A DNA stretch of 64,000 bases from Ichthyophis bannanicus. Taxonomy: Eukaryota > Chordata > Amphibia > Gymnophiona > Ichthyophiidae. Shown here in pieces: positions 21,325-31,439 of this stretch. Position numbers and translations under genes: made by a program. Position 1 is the stretch's first letter, and each line of letters starts with the position of its first letter. The notes under the pieces are model-generated. The model worked only from the letters and a program-made list of their open reading frames with translations, was not told the origin of the DNA and made no database searches. Where the stretch lies: NCBI GenBank assembly GCA_033557465.1, contig CM066039.1, forward strand, positions 397,377,440-397,441,439. The letters run 5' to 3'.

Positions 21325-22737
21325 ATGGAGGCTGGTAAAAGTTTACCCTGGGTGCCAGCTGAGTTAGTGGCAAAGTTTCCCAACTTTCCACAGGAACAGC
21401 GAGCTGATCAAGCTCTCACCCGAGCTTTTAAATATGCTCAGGAGGTCAGGGAGGATTTGCCCAGATTCATACTAGATAATGAAATATTAAATAGAAAGAG
21501 TCAGGACCCCAGAAATGGGACCATACGTAAACAATTAGTGGTACCCACAGCTTTTAAGGGACTAGTTCTTAGACTAGCACATGATCATCCAGTGGAAGGT
21601 CATAAAGGGAAGCAAGGAACGCTGGATCAAATACTTATACGTTTTTACTGGCCAGGTATTTTCAAAGAAACTGCCCAGTTTTGTGCTGCGTGTCCAGCGT
21701 GCCAGCATGTTACAGCGTCTCACCCACCGGTGGTGCCTTTGATTCCCACACCAATTATAACGGACCCAATAGGTCGCATTGCCATGGATATTGTAGGCCC
21801 ATTAGTCAAAATGCCCCGAGGTTTCCAATACATCCTAGTTATGGTAGATCAGGCAACAAGGTTTCCCTGGGCCATACCATTAAGGAATGTTTCTGCTAAA
21901 ACGATAGCTTTAGAGCTAGTCAAATTGTTTTGTGAAGTAGGATTCCCAAGAGAGGTGTTGACGGACCGAGAGTCCAATTTTGTATCCAAATATTTGGCCC
22001 AGGTCTGGGATGCCTTTGGCATTCATCATGTAAAATCCTCGGCCTACCATCCTCAGTCAAACGGTTTGGTGGAGAGATTCAACCAAACTCTCAAATAAAT
22101 GTTGAGAAGGGGGTTAGCAGGAGATGTAAAAGAATGGGATATGCTATTGCCCTTTGCCTTATCTGCCTGCAGGGAACGAATTCAGGTTTCCCTAGATGTA
22201 ACCCCATATGAATTGATGTATGGTAGGGCCCCACGTGGTTTATTAGATATCTTGAGGGAGCAATGGCTTGATCCTGAACCAGAAAATCAGGAAGTGCCAC
22301 AGTTTTTACGTGACTTAAGAGTACGTTTAAAAAGGACCTCACAGGTTGCTGAGAAAAACCTGCAGGACAGTCAAGTGTGCCAAAAAGGGTGGTATGACAG
22401 GAAGGCCAAAAGCCGCCGATTAAATATTGGTGAAAAGGTTTTGGTACAAGTAGCAGGTACAGCACCAAAATTTGAAGTACAGTGGAAAGGGCCATGGAAG
22501 GTTATTAGACAGGTGAGCCCAGTGTCTTATGTGGTGGAAAACACAAGAGGTCGTAGACAGACCTACCACATTAATGTACTTAAATCTTGGAAGGAGAGGC
22601 CTGTAAATAATGATGTCCCTAAAACAAGCCAAGAAGTAGGTGAGCGTCCAAAATATAATACTCTCGTAGGTATTACGGACTGTAGGAAGAAGGTTTCACA
22701 ATTTGCATCAGCCCGTAATAACTTAAGCAGGGGGGTA
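21325..22737 (+). pseudogene. Gypsy integrase, one nonsense codon
   Basis: The N-terminal HHCC zinc-binding region reads HDHPVEGH then CAACPACQH (about 21580-21710). The catalytic core has MDIVGPL (first Asp, about 21785), LTDRESNF (second Asp, about 21960) and PQSNGLVERFNQTL (Glu, about 22070), so the DDE triad is present. A TAA at 22096-22098 interrupts just after the core, and the same frame then continues. The C-terminal part has a GPY-type module, with KFEVQWKGPWKVI and SYVVEN. No RT follows; the frame runs on through the polypurine tract into the 3' LTR. Confidence 0.88.
22723..22735 (+). other. Polypurine tract
   Basis: AAGCAGGGGGG lies two bases before the 3' LTR start TGTGATAAGG. 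It is the expected primer site for plus-strand synthesis and supports the LTR boundary. Confidence 0.75.
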
Positions 22738-23634
22738 TGTGATAAGGAAGCTTATCATAGTTCAGGAAGAAATAATGCAAGAGGTGAATTGGCTCTGAAT
22801 AAGCAACCTGTGCTGGCTGGTAAAAGCACTAAAACAGAGTGTTTACCTAAAAGACTACCAGACCCAGAATGCACTGGTTTACAGAAAGCCTCTAGGAGAG
22901 CTGAAGTAGGGAAACGTGTGCCTAATCAGAGAAGCAATGATGTAATCCCTAATCACACATCTCCTAGGGCAGGGCTTAATTCAGAACACCTGGAGTGTGC
23001 TAGGGTGAAGCAGCCATCTAGGCACTTTAAAGCTAGAAGGAATTCATCAGACGGACAGCAATGGGAGAAAGAGGAACAGAGACAGCAGGAGCTGGAAAAG
23101 GAGGGACTGAACAGAAGGAAGAACAACAAGACGTCCAGAAGGTCTAAGAAAGGAGCCCAAGGCAGTACGTATGCTGGGAGAGATTCCTGGGGCAAGCATT
23201 CTTCATTGGACTGGAAGAAGCCAGAGCCTTGGAGATATACAGCCAGGAACCCTCGGACAGCACCTGTAAGGGAGACGGCTGCATCTACAGAAAGAAGGAT
23301 CTCTAATACCTATTTAAGGAGGTATGGGAAAAGAGACCCGAAGTCCAGAGATTCTGACTGGAGAGCTGGGCACAGAGGTTTTGCTACCTACTGGCCAAAA
23401 TACCCAGAGAGGAAACCTAATGACAACGTGATCTCAGGTATGAACTCTGATCTGTTCCCTAGCTTTGCACAAGGAAGACAGCAGGGAAACAGTTTCTATC
23501 CTGGTAGAGATCAGTTAGAGAAATCCTCTGAGCCAGTGTATGGAAGTGATCCTATGATATTTCAAGAGCAAGGGGAAATATCAGATGAGGAAGTTGAATG
23601 TATGGATTTTTCTCTTTCTAGGCTGCTGTTCTAA
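22738..23634 (+). CDS. Basic, charged ORF inside the 3' LTR, continuous with integrase frame
   Basis: The frame that encodes the integrase C-terminus crosses the polypurine tract and stays open for about 299 codons of the LTR, ending ECMDFSLSRLLF-stop. It is rich in Arg, Lys, Glu, Gln and Ser. It has a charged run (EKEEQRQQELEKEG), an RRKNNKTSRRSKKG basic cluster and a C-terminal acidic stretch (EQGEISDEEVE). No signal peptide, membrane segment or known fold is apparent. In the 5' LTR the same frame is nearly preserved. It could be a C-terminal extension of integrase, a separately expressed accessory protein, or an open frame with no function. Confidence 0.55.
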   Translation, partial: CDKEAYHSSGRNNARGELALNKQPVLAGKSTKTECLPKRLPDPECTGLQKASRRAEVGKRVPNQRSNDVIPNHTSPRAGLNSEHLECARVKQPSRHFKARRNSSDGQQWEKEEQRQQELEKEGLNRRKNNKTSRRSKKGAQGSTYAGRDSWGKHSSLDWKKPEPWRYTARNPRTAPVRETAASTERRISNTYLRRYGKRDPKSRDSDWRAGHRGFATYWPKYPERKPNDNVISGMNSDLFPSFAQGRQQGNSFYPGRDQLEKSSEPVYGSDPMIFQEQGEISDEEVECMDFSLSRLLF

Positions 23635-24257
23635 AGTAATCTTCAGATAAGGATCAAACACCAAAAGGGACTGTACTGATTTTTAGCTTCCCAGAAAAGT
23701 TTCTTTGAGAGAAAGCTTTGGGGAAAGTTGGAGCCACATGGAGAGTGGACCAGCAATGGTTTGCAGCTGGTTAAGCACCTGTGATTAGAGCAAGGCACAA
23801 GTACACGTGGGACTTTGGAAAAAGCTTCTTCTCTATATGAAAGGAAGAAAGCTGTTTTTTTTGATAAAGAGAATTTTCCTTTTGGGTTTATTTTTTATTC
23901 CAGCACTGCTAAGAAAGTTTATTAGCAGGGGCTAGAAGAAAGACCTTTTCTGTTCCATCAAGGTCTTTACTAAGTTGTTGCATAAGTAATTCAGTTGCCT
24001 TATTTGTTTTGTTTCCTGAATAAAACGTCTGAAGAAATTATCCTGTTGATGTTACCAAGCATATCTGTGCGAGGGAATAACACCCCATAAATAAAATCTG
24101 TTTTCTGCTTTATACTCGAGCAACTACAATTCTTTATTCTTGTTAAATGGCTAGTTTTGTGTGATTGAATTACAAAACCCACAAACCTTTGCAAGTCAAG
24201 TAAATTCATGTCCTTGCCAAGATTGTGGAACTTTCACAACAAGCACCCCCGTTTACA
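22738..24257 (+). repeat. 3' LTR of gypsy element
   Basis: The LTR is 1520 bp and colinear with the 5' LTR, from TGTGATAAGG to GTTTACA, with AATAAA at 24090-24095. The first 897 bases are open in the frame that enters from integrase. Confidence 0.9.
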
Positions 24258-24261
24258 GACT
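24258..24261 (+). repeat. Target-site duplication GACT, right
   Basis: It matches 17980-17983 exactly and directly follows the terminal CA of the 3' LTR. Confidence 0.85.
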
Positions 24262-24424
24262 TCAGTACTATGTCTCCACGGTGGTTTACCTTCCCACCAG
24301 AACAGTAGCAGCTCAGCCACACATAGACAAAGCTGAGATTTTGGTGGAAGGGTTGCCACTGATTACCAGGCGGTGGTGTCTGTCAGACTGCCCTGAGCGA
24401 TCACTGATGCCGGCGGTGATCAGG
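24262..24424 (-). other. Probable continuation of the CR1 ORF1 split by the gypsy element
   Basis: This is the right flank of the gypsy insertion. By position it should continue the CR1 ORF1 relic of 17126-17979 toward its 5' side. I could not recognise a diagnostic motif, so the assignment rests on the TSD and orientation only. Confidence 0.35.
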
Positions 24425-24450
24425 GGACAGGCTTGGTCACCGCCGGCATC
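24406..24450. repeat. Perfect 14-bp inverted repeat (hairpin)
   Basis: GATGCCGGCGGTGA (24406-24419) and its exact complement TCACCGCCGGCATC (24437-24450) flank a 17-base loop. The GC-rich stem lies at the boundary between the CR1 ORF1 flank and the L2 element. Confidence 0.8.
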
Positions 24451-25200
24451 AACCTTGCAGCTTTGCTGTACTGCCCCTACTCACAGCAAGGCCACTGCCT
24501 TGACCTTGTTTTCTTCTCTAATTGCATATTCTCAAACTTCTGTACCTCAGTTCTTCCTTTATCGGACCATCACTTGCTAAGCTTCACTCTTCATTACCCA
24601 CCACCTCAACCACACCCTGTTTCCTCAGACCTCTTTAGAAATCTTCATGCTATTGACCTGTTGGCTCTCTCCTCCACTGTCTCATCACCTCTTTCCTCCA
24701 ATATGTCATCTGAGTCTGTTGATGAGACAGTAGCTTCCTATATCACTGCTCTCTCTTCTGCTCTGGGTACTCTTGCTCTGTCCATGTTGTGTCCTGGAAG
24801 GCGTACTGTATCTCAACCCAGGCTGTCTTCCACTACCCACTCTCTACGTTCCTGCATGCTTGGCTCAAATCCGACACCTTTGCAGACTTTCTACACTTCA
24901 AATTCATGCTTGTCTTTTTTCCAGTCAGCCATAGCACTCGCCAAACAAGACTATTATGTCCATCTGATTAACTCTCTTGTCTCCGACCTTTGCTGTCTCT
25001 TTACAACTCTCAACTCTCTCCTGTCTCCTCAAGGTGCCTCCACCTTTGACCTCTCCCTCCCTTTCTGCCCAAACCCTGACTTCTATGACAAAATCCACAA
25101 GATTACACTCCAACTCACCACGAGGTCAGCTACTTCCCCTCCTCCCCCGCTTCACTCTCAACTTCCCCCCCTACCTCTGCAACCCTTTCTTCCTTTTCTA
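24425..25200 (+). pseudogene. L2 ORF2, endonuclease end and linker
   Basis: The start shows HCLDLVFFSNCIF and LPLSDHHLLSF, the last conserved blocks of the L2 APE endonuclease, with the catalytic SDH present. The following 200 residues are the Ser/Thr-rich linker before RT. The frame is open to the point where RT begins. Earlier endonuclease motifs are missing through 5' truncation. Confidence 0.75.
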
Positions 25201-25236
25201 TGATCTCTGAGGAGGAAACCACTCACCTTCTTTCCT

Positions 25237-28200
25237 CATCTAAACTCACTACCTGCTTCTCTGATCCTGTTCCCACCCATCTCCTTAGCTCCATCTCCTC
25301 CACTGTAGTCCCTTCCATCTCTCATATTCTCATCTAAACTCACTACCTGCTCCTCTGATCCTGTTCCCACCCATCTCCTTAGCTCCATCTCCTCCACTGT
25401 AGTCCCTTCCATCTCTCATATTCTCATCTAAACTCACTACCTGCTCCTCTGATCCTGTTCCCACCCATCTCCTTAGCTCCATCTCCTCCACTGTAGTCCC
25501 TTCCATCTCTCATATTCTCATCCAAACTCACTACCTGCTCCTCTGATCCTGTTCCCACCCATCTCCTTAGCTCCATCTCCTCCACTGTAGTCCCTTCCAT
25601 CTCTCATATTCTCATCTAAACTCACTACCTGCTCCTCTGATCCTATTCCCACCCATCTCCTTAGCTCCATCTCCTCCGCTGTAGTCCCTTCCATCTCTCA
25701 TATTCTCATCTAAACTCACTACCTGCTCCTCTGATCCTGTTCCCACCCATCTCCTTAGCTCCATCTCCTCCACTGTAGTCCCTTCCATCTCTCATATTCT
25801 CATCTAAACTCACTACCTGCTCCTCTGATCCTGTTCCCACCCATCTCCTAAACTCCATCTCCTCCACTGTAGTCCCTTCCATCTCTCATATTCTCATCTA
25901 AACTCACTACCTGCTCCTCTGATCCTGTTCCCACCCATCTCCTTAGCTCCATCTCCTCCACTGTAGTCCCTTCCATCTCTCATATTCTCATCTAATCTCA
26001 ATACCTGCTCCTCTGATCCTGTTCCCACCCATCTCCTTAGCCCAATCTCCTCCACTGTAGTCCCTTCCATCTCTCATATTCTCATCTAAACTCACTACCT
26101 GCTCCCCTGATCCTGTTCCCACCCATCTCCTAAACTCCATCTCCTCCACTGTAGTCCCTTCCATCTCTCATATTCTCATCTAAACTCACTACCTGCTCCT
26201 CTGATCCTGTTCCCACCCATCTCCTAAACTCCATCTCCTCCACTGTAGTCCCTTCCATCTCTCATATTCTCATCCAAACTCACTACCTGCTCCTCTGATC
26301 CTGTTCCCACCCATCTCCTAAACTCCATCTCCTCCACTGTAGTCCCTTCCATCTCTCATATTCTCATCTAAACTCATTACCTGCTCCTCTGATCCTGTTC
26401 CCACCCATCTCCTTAGCTCCATCTCCTCCACTGTAGTCCCTTCCATCTCTCATATTGTCATCTAAACTCATTACCTGCTCCTCTGATCCTGTTTCCACCC
26501 ATCTCCTTAGCTCCATCTCCTCCACTGTAGTCCCTTCCATCTCTCATATTCTCATCTAAACTCACTACCTGCTCCTCTGATCCTGTTCCCACCCATCTCC
26601 TTAGCTCCATCTCCTCCACTGTAGTCCCTTTCATCTCTCATATTCTCATCCAAACTCACTACCTGCTCCTCTGATCCTATTCCCACCCATCTCCTTAGCT
26701 CCATCTCCTCCACTGTAGCCCCTTTCATCTCTCATATTCTCATCTAAACTCACTACCTGCTCCTCTGATCCTGTTCCCACCCATCTCCTAAGCTCCATCT
26801 CCTCCACTGTAGTCCCTTTCATCTCTCATATTCTCATCTAAACTCACTACTTGCTCCTCTGATCCTGTTCCCACCCATCTCCTTACCTCCATCTCCTCCA
26901 CTGTAGCCCCTTTCATCTCTCATATTCTCATCTAAACTCAGTACCTGCTCCTCTGATCCTGTTCCCACCCATCTCCTTACCTCCATCTCCTCCACTGTAG
27001 TCCCTTCCATCTCTCATATTCTCATCTAAACTCACTACGTGCTCCTCTGATCCTGTTCCCACCCATCTCCTTAGCTCCATCTCCTCCACTGTAATCCCTT
27101 TCATCTCTCATATTCTCATCTAAACTCACTACCTGCTCCTCTGATCCTGTTCCCACCCATCTCCTTACCTCCATCTCCTCCACTGTAGTCCCTTCCATCT
27201 CTCATATTCTCATCTAAACTCACTACCTGCTCCTCTGATCCTGTTCCCACCCATCTCCTTAGCTCCATCTCCTCCACTGTAGTCCCTTCCATCTCTCATA
27301 TTCTCATCTAAACTCACTACCTGCTCCCCTGATCCTGTTCCCACCCATCTCCTTAGCTCCATCTCCTCCACTGTAGTCCCTTCCATCTCTCATATTCTCA
27401 TCTAAACTCACTACCTGCTCCTCTGATCCTGTTCCCACCCATCTCCTTAGCTCCATCTCCTCCACTGTAGTCCCTTTCATCTCTCATATTCTCATCCAAA
27501 CTCACTACCTGTTCCTCTGATCCTGTTCCCACCCATCTCCTTACCTCCATCTCCTCCACTGTAGTCCCTTCCATCTCTCATATTCTCATCTAAACTCACT
27601 GCCTGCTCCTCTGATCCTATTCCCACCCATCTCCTTAGCTCCATCTCCTCCACTGTAGTCCCTTTCACCTCTCATATTCTCATCTAAACTCACTACCTGC
27701 TCCTCTGATCCTATTCCCACCCATCTCCTTAGCTCCATCTCCTCCACTGTAGTCCCTTTCATCTCTCATATTCTCATCTAAACTCACTACCTGCTCCTCT
27801 GATCCTATTCCCACCCATCTCCTTAGCTCCATCTCCTCCACTGTAGTCCCTTTCATCTCTCATATTCTCATCTAAACTCACTACCTATCCTCTGATCCTG
27901 TTCCCACCCATCTCCTAAACTCCATCTCCTCCACTGTAGTTCCTTCAATCTCTCATATTCTCATCCAAACTCACTACCTGCTCCTCTGATCCTGTTCCCA
28001 CCCATCTCCTAAACTCCATCTCCTCCACTGTAGTCCCTTCCATCTCTCATATTCTCATCCAAACTCACTACCTGCTCCTCTGATCCTGTTCCCACCAGTC
28101 TCCTTAGCTCCATCTCCTCCACTGTAGTCCCTTCCATCTCTCATATTCTCATCTAAACTCACTACCTGCTCCTCTGATCCTGTTCCCACCCATCTCCTTA

Positions 28201-28711
28201 GCTCCATCTCTTCCACTGTAGTCCCTTTCATCTCTCATATTCTCATCTAAACTCACTATCTGCTCCTCTGATCCTGTTCCCACCCATCTCCTTAGCTCCA
28301 TCTCCTCCATTGAAGTCCCTTCCATCTCTCATATTCTCATCTAAACTCACTACCTGCTCCTCTGATCCTGTTCCCACCCATCTCCTTACCTCCATCTCCT
28401 TCACTGTAGCCCCTTTCTTCTCTCATATTCTCATCTAAACTCACTACCTGCTCCTCTGATCCTGTTCCCACCCATCTCCTTAGCTCCATCTCCTTCACTG
28501 TAGCCCCTTTCATCTCTCATATTCTCATCTAAACTCACTACCTGCTCCTCTGATCCTGTTCCCACCCATCTCCTTAGCTCCATCTCCTCCACTGTAGCCC
28601 TTTCATCTCTCATATTCTCATCTAAACTCACTACCTGCTCCTCTGATCCTGTTCCCACCCATCTCCTTAGCTCCATCTCCTCCACTGTAGTCCCTTCCAT
28701 CCCTCATATTC
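25237..28711 (+). repeat. 94-bp tandem repeat, about 37 copies, derived from L2 RT
   Basis: The unit begins CATCTAAACTCACTACCTGC and ends TCTCATATTCT. The period measures 94 bp at 25331, 25425 and 25519, and total length fits 37 units with a few small indels. Translated, a unit reads DPVPTHLLSSISSTVV, which is L2 RT sequence, and the RT resumes after the last unit. Because 94 is not a multiple of 3, each extra copy shifts the frame. Copies differ by single-base variants (for example CTTAGCT / CTAAACT / CTTACCT) that recur in non-adjacent units. Confidence 0.95.
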
Positions 28712-29966
28712 TCAACCTATCGCTCTCCACTGCAACTTGCCCTTCAGCCTTGAACATGCTGTGATCACACTTCTCTTCAAGAAACTCTCACTAGATCCTA
28801 CCTGTCCTTTTAACTATTGACCAATCTCCGTCTTCCCCTTCATTTCTAAACTACTTGAATGTGTGGTTCACTGCTGTTGCCTCAACTTTCTCTCCTCTGG
28901 CTTTCGTCCTTTACATTCTATTGAAACGGCTCTTGCCAAAGTCTCTAGTGACCTGTTCGTGACAAAATCCAAGGGCCTTTACTCATTCTTCTTGACCTTT
29001 CTGCTGCTTTTGACACTGTTGTCCACAACCGTCTCCTTGATACCTTGTCCTCACTTGGTTTTAAGTACTCTATATTATCCTGCTTCTCTTCTTATCTCTC
29101 CCATCGCTCCTTTTTAGTGTTTGTTCTGGTTGATCCTCCTCTACTGCTATCCTTCTCTCAGTTGTTATACCCCAGGGGTCTGTCTTGGGTTCACTCCTTA
29201 TCTCTCTCTATACCCAGTCCCTTAGTGCACTCATTTCTTCCCATGGCTTTCATGGGCAAAACTGAACTTCTTATTTTTCCCCCTAACCCTCCTCTCCCCT
29301 TCCTCCTTTCTCAGTCTCTGTGGATCACTCTTTACTCCTCCCTGTTTCCTCAGCTTACAACCTTGGGTCATCTTCGATGCCTCTCTCTCCTTCTCCACAC
29401 ACTTCCAACTGATAGCTAAAACCTGCTGTTTCTTTTGTGTACATCAACAAAAGTCACCCATTCCTTTTTGAACACATAACTAAGACACTTATCCACTCTT
29501 TAGTCACTGTCCATTTTGACTATTGGAATCAATTCCTTGCTGGTCTCCCTCTGAATCAACTCTCTCCCCTTCAATCTGTTCAACACTCTGTTGTGCGGTT
29601 AATCTTCCACCATCCTCATCATGCTCATATTACCCCTCTTCTCAAATCACTTCATTGGCTCCCTATCCTTTTTCACATTCAGTTCAAACTTCTCCTGTTG
29701 ACCTATAAATGCATTCACTCTGCAGCTCCTCACTACCTTTCCTCTGTTATCTCTCCCTACACTCTCCTCGGGAACTGTACTCTTCTGGCAAATTGCTTCT
29801 ATCTGTGCCCTTCTCTTCTATTGCTAATTCTAGACTTTGCTCCTTTCACCTTTTTGCTCCTTATGCCTGGAACAAACTACCTGAGTCTGTACGTCAGGCT
29901 TCATCCCTGGCCCTTTTCAAATCCAGGCTGAAAACTCACCTCTTTGCTGCCACTTTCAGATATTGA
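28712..29966 (+). pseudogene. L2 ORF2, RT and C-terminal remainder
   Basis: Frames broken by several indels encode the L2 RT after the array: a TPLL-type block, a YRPIS-like block degenerated to DQSPS or PISVF depending on frame, and GFRPLHSIETAL. A degenerate region around 28990-29200 follows. The segment with the FADD box seems deleted near 29220. The C-terminal domain (29437-29966) keeps ITPLLKSLHWLPI and FAPYAWNKLPESVR. The catalytic centre is lost. Confidence 0.75.
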
Positions 29967-30150
29967 CTCACCTGATCTCCTTTGTGTTTCCTTACTATTC
30001 CCCCTAGATGTATCCCATGTCTACAGCTACTGTGTTGACTGTCTTGACTAGTTGTAAGCTCTGATGAGCAGGGATTTTCTTTTACATGTGTCTGCGCAGC
30101 GCTGCGTATGTCTTGTAGCGCTATACAAATCTTCAGTAGTAGTAGTAGTG

Positions 30151-30554
30151 CTTCTAAGGTAATATCTTACCCTTGGTTTGATAGATGGGGCCTTTCAAAT
30201 TGCCCCTTTGATCTGTCAATTGGCTTTAGCACCTATTTAAGACAACTTCATGGATCTTTTGCCTGCTAACTGGAAAGCATCTTTGTAAAGGTCATTAGAA
30301 AAAATTTATTTATTTCTATTCAGAGACTATTTATTCTACTTGTATGCCAAGCGATACTATGATTTGATTTAAATAAAAAGCTCTCTAGAAACAAATATTT
30401 TTCAGTGACCTTTTATTCTATTTTACTTTCTATGCTAAGCTATACTCTGATTTGATTTAAATGAAAAGCTCTCTGGTGGTACTAAGACCTGACTCAGCAA
30501 AAACACTGAATTCTAAAATACACAGATTTATCAGCTTTAACCCAAAGGATTCCA
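30151..30554. other. Unassigned AT-rich sequence with a short local duplication
   Basis: No gene was found. Two diverged copies of a roughly 95-base segment lie in tandem (about 30335-30390 and 30430-30478), sharing GATTTGATTTAAAT and AAAAGCTCTCT. Confidence 0.5.
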
Positions 30555-30640
30555 TTTTATATTTATTAAACAGGTTTTTTTATACCGCTTTATCATTTCA
30601 ATCAAAGCAGTTTACATTGTAACTTAAACCTGATAATGAA
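30555..30640 (-). repeat. L2-type 3' tail fragment
   Basis: TATTTATTAAACAGG then TTTTTTTATACCGCTTTATC and CAAAGCAGTTTACATT are the reverse complement of the L2-type terminal stem seen at 38790-38860. Confidence 0.7.
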
Positions 30641-30757
30641 CAATACAAGCATTGTGGAACCTGCTAGGTACGTATGACCTAGATTGGCCACTGTTGGAAA
30701 CAGGATACTTGGCTTGATGGACCTTGGTCTGACCAGTATGGCATTTCTTATGTTCTT
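30641..30757 (+). repeat. CR1-A 3' tail fragment
   Basis: CAATACAAGCATTGTGGAAC, then GACCTAGATTGGCCACTGTTG, then GACCTTGGTCTGACC and TTCTTATGTTCTTA match the CR1-A 3' UTR end to end, with an internal gap after GGAACCTG. Confidence 0.85.
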
Positions 30758-30764
30758 AGGGACA

Positions 30765-30900
30765 TTGATAACTTGGATTTTTCTGAGGCAATGGAGGGTT
30801 AAGTGATTTGCCCAAGGCCACAAGGAGCGCTAGTAGGAATCAAACCCTGGTTTCTTGGTTCCTAAGCCAATGGTCTAACCATTAGGCTACTCCTCCACTC
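30765..30900 (-). repeat. tRNA-derived SINE, minus strand
   Basis: The reverse complement has an A-box-like GTAGCCTAATGGTTAGACC and a B-box-like CCAGGGTTTGATTCC. The TTGCCCAAGGCCACAAGGAG body matches the SINE family at 34.8 kb. Confidence 0.75.
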
Positions 30901-30984
30901 CACTTTTTCCCAAGATTTAGAGTATTTTCCAGAAGATAAATACTTACAAGTGCAGACCTTTTTCCAGCTGTAGCAGACTCTTTT

Positions 30985-31240
30985 GGTAGTCCTTCAACAG
31001 AACAGTCCCTCTCATATATGTCTGAGATATAGAGCAAGCAAATCATAATTTACTAGAATAGCAAGAAACTTGTGAACAGGTAATTTGTACACCTTCATGG
31101 GGACCAGAAGATCAAATTTGCATATACAGTGATCAATCATACTGTTCAGAAAACTGCTGAAATACTGAGTTGTGCTTAGAAGCAGTTAGAGATTGCTAGA
31201 AGTATGGATGACAGAACTCTTTAAAGCCTCATGCAGCGAT
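30985..31240. repeat. Unclassified interspersed repeat U2, copy 2
   Basis: Homologous by eye to 10500-10770 (AACAGTCCCTCTCAT, GCAAATCATAA, GATCAAATTTGCATATACAGT, CATACTGTTCAGAAAAC). Neither copy carries a coding motif. Confidence 0.45.
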
Positions 31241-31439
31241 CCATCTATATACCATCTTTTTTGGCACCAAAATTCTCCTTAAAAAGACACTGATTTCAGC
31301 AAGTGCATTTCCTTTGATTAGCTGCTGTCAAGAACAGAAGGTACCAGCATTGACCATTAAGGTATTGTCATCATATCCCAAAATCATCAGGAATTGATAA
31401 CCATTCACATTAGTCTCCTCTTTTCTTGTAAAGTACAAT

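Larger units (their letters stand above)
17984..24257 (+). mobile_element. Gmr1-like Ty3/gypsy LTR retrotransposon lacking RT and RNase H
   Basis: The element is complete at its ends: 5' LTR 17984-19509, PBS about 19511, gag, zinc knuckle, protease, integrase, polypurine tract about 22723-22735, 3' LTR 22738-24257, and TSD GACT on both sides. The internal region is only 3.2 kb. No RT (YxDD) or RNase H motif occurs in any frame between the LTRs. The capsid has a SCAN-like second half, which in vertebrates points to the Gmr1 lineage. Gmr1 elements place integrase before RT, so loss of a block after integrase would give this arrangement. Two nonsense codons and two frameshifts break the internal genes, and LTR divergence looks like a few percent. 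Confidence 0.9.
24425..30150 (+). mobile_element. L2 LINE copy b, enlarged by an internal tandem array
   Basis: This is an L2-clade LINE on the plus strand. The endonuclease C-terminus and linker lie at 24425-25200, the start of RT at about 25200-25240, and a 94-bp tandem expansion at 25237-28711. The rest of the RT and the C-terminal domain follow at 28712-29966. A 3' UTR then has AGTTGTAAGCTCTGATGAGC, a TAGCGCTATACAAAT end, and (AGT)n at 30133-30148. Without the array the element would be about 2.2 kb. Confidence 0.85.

Noticed and set aside
17984..24257. Autonomous, currently active gypsy element
   Set aside because: RT and RNase H are absent, and two nonsense codons plus two frameshifts break the internal genes.
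25237..28711. CRISPR array
   Set aside because: Units abut with no unique spacers and the sequence is L2 RT. The other tandem arrays also lack spacers.
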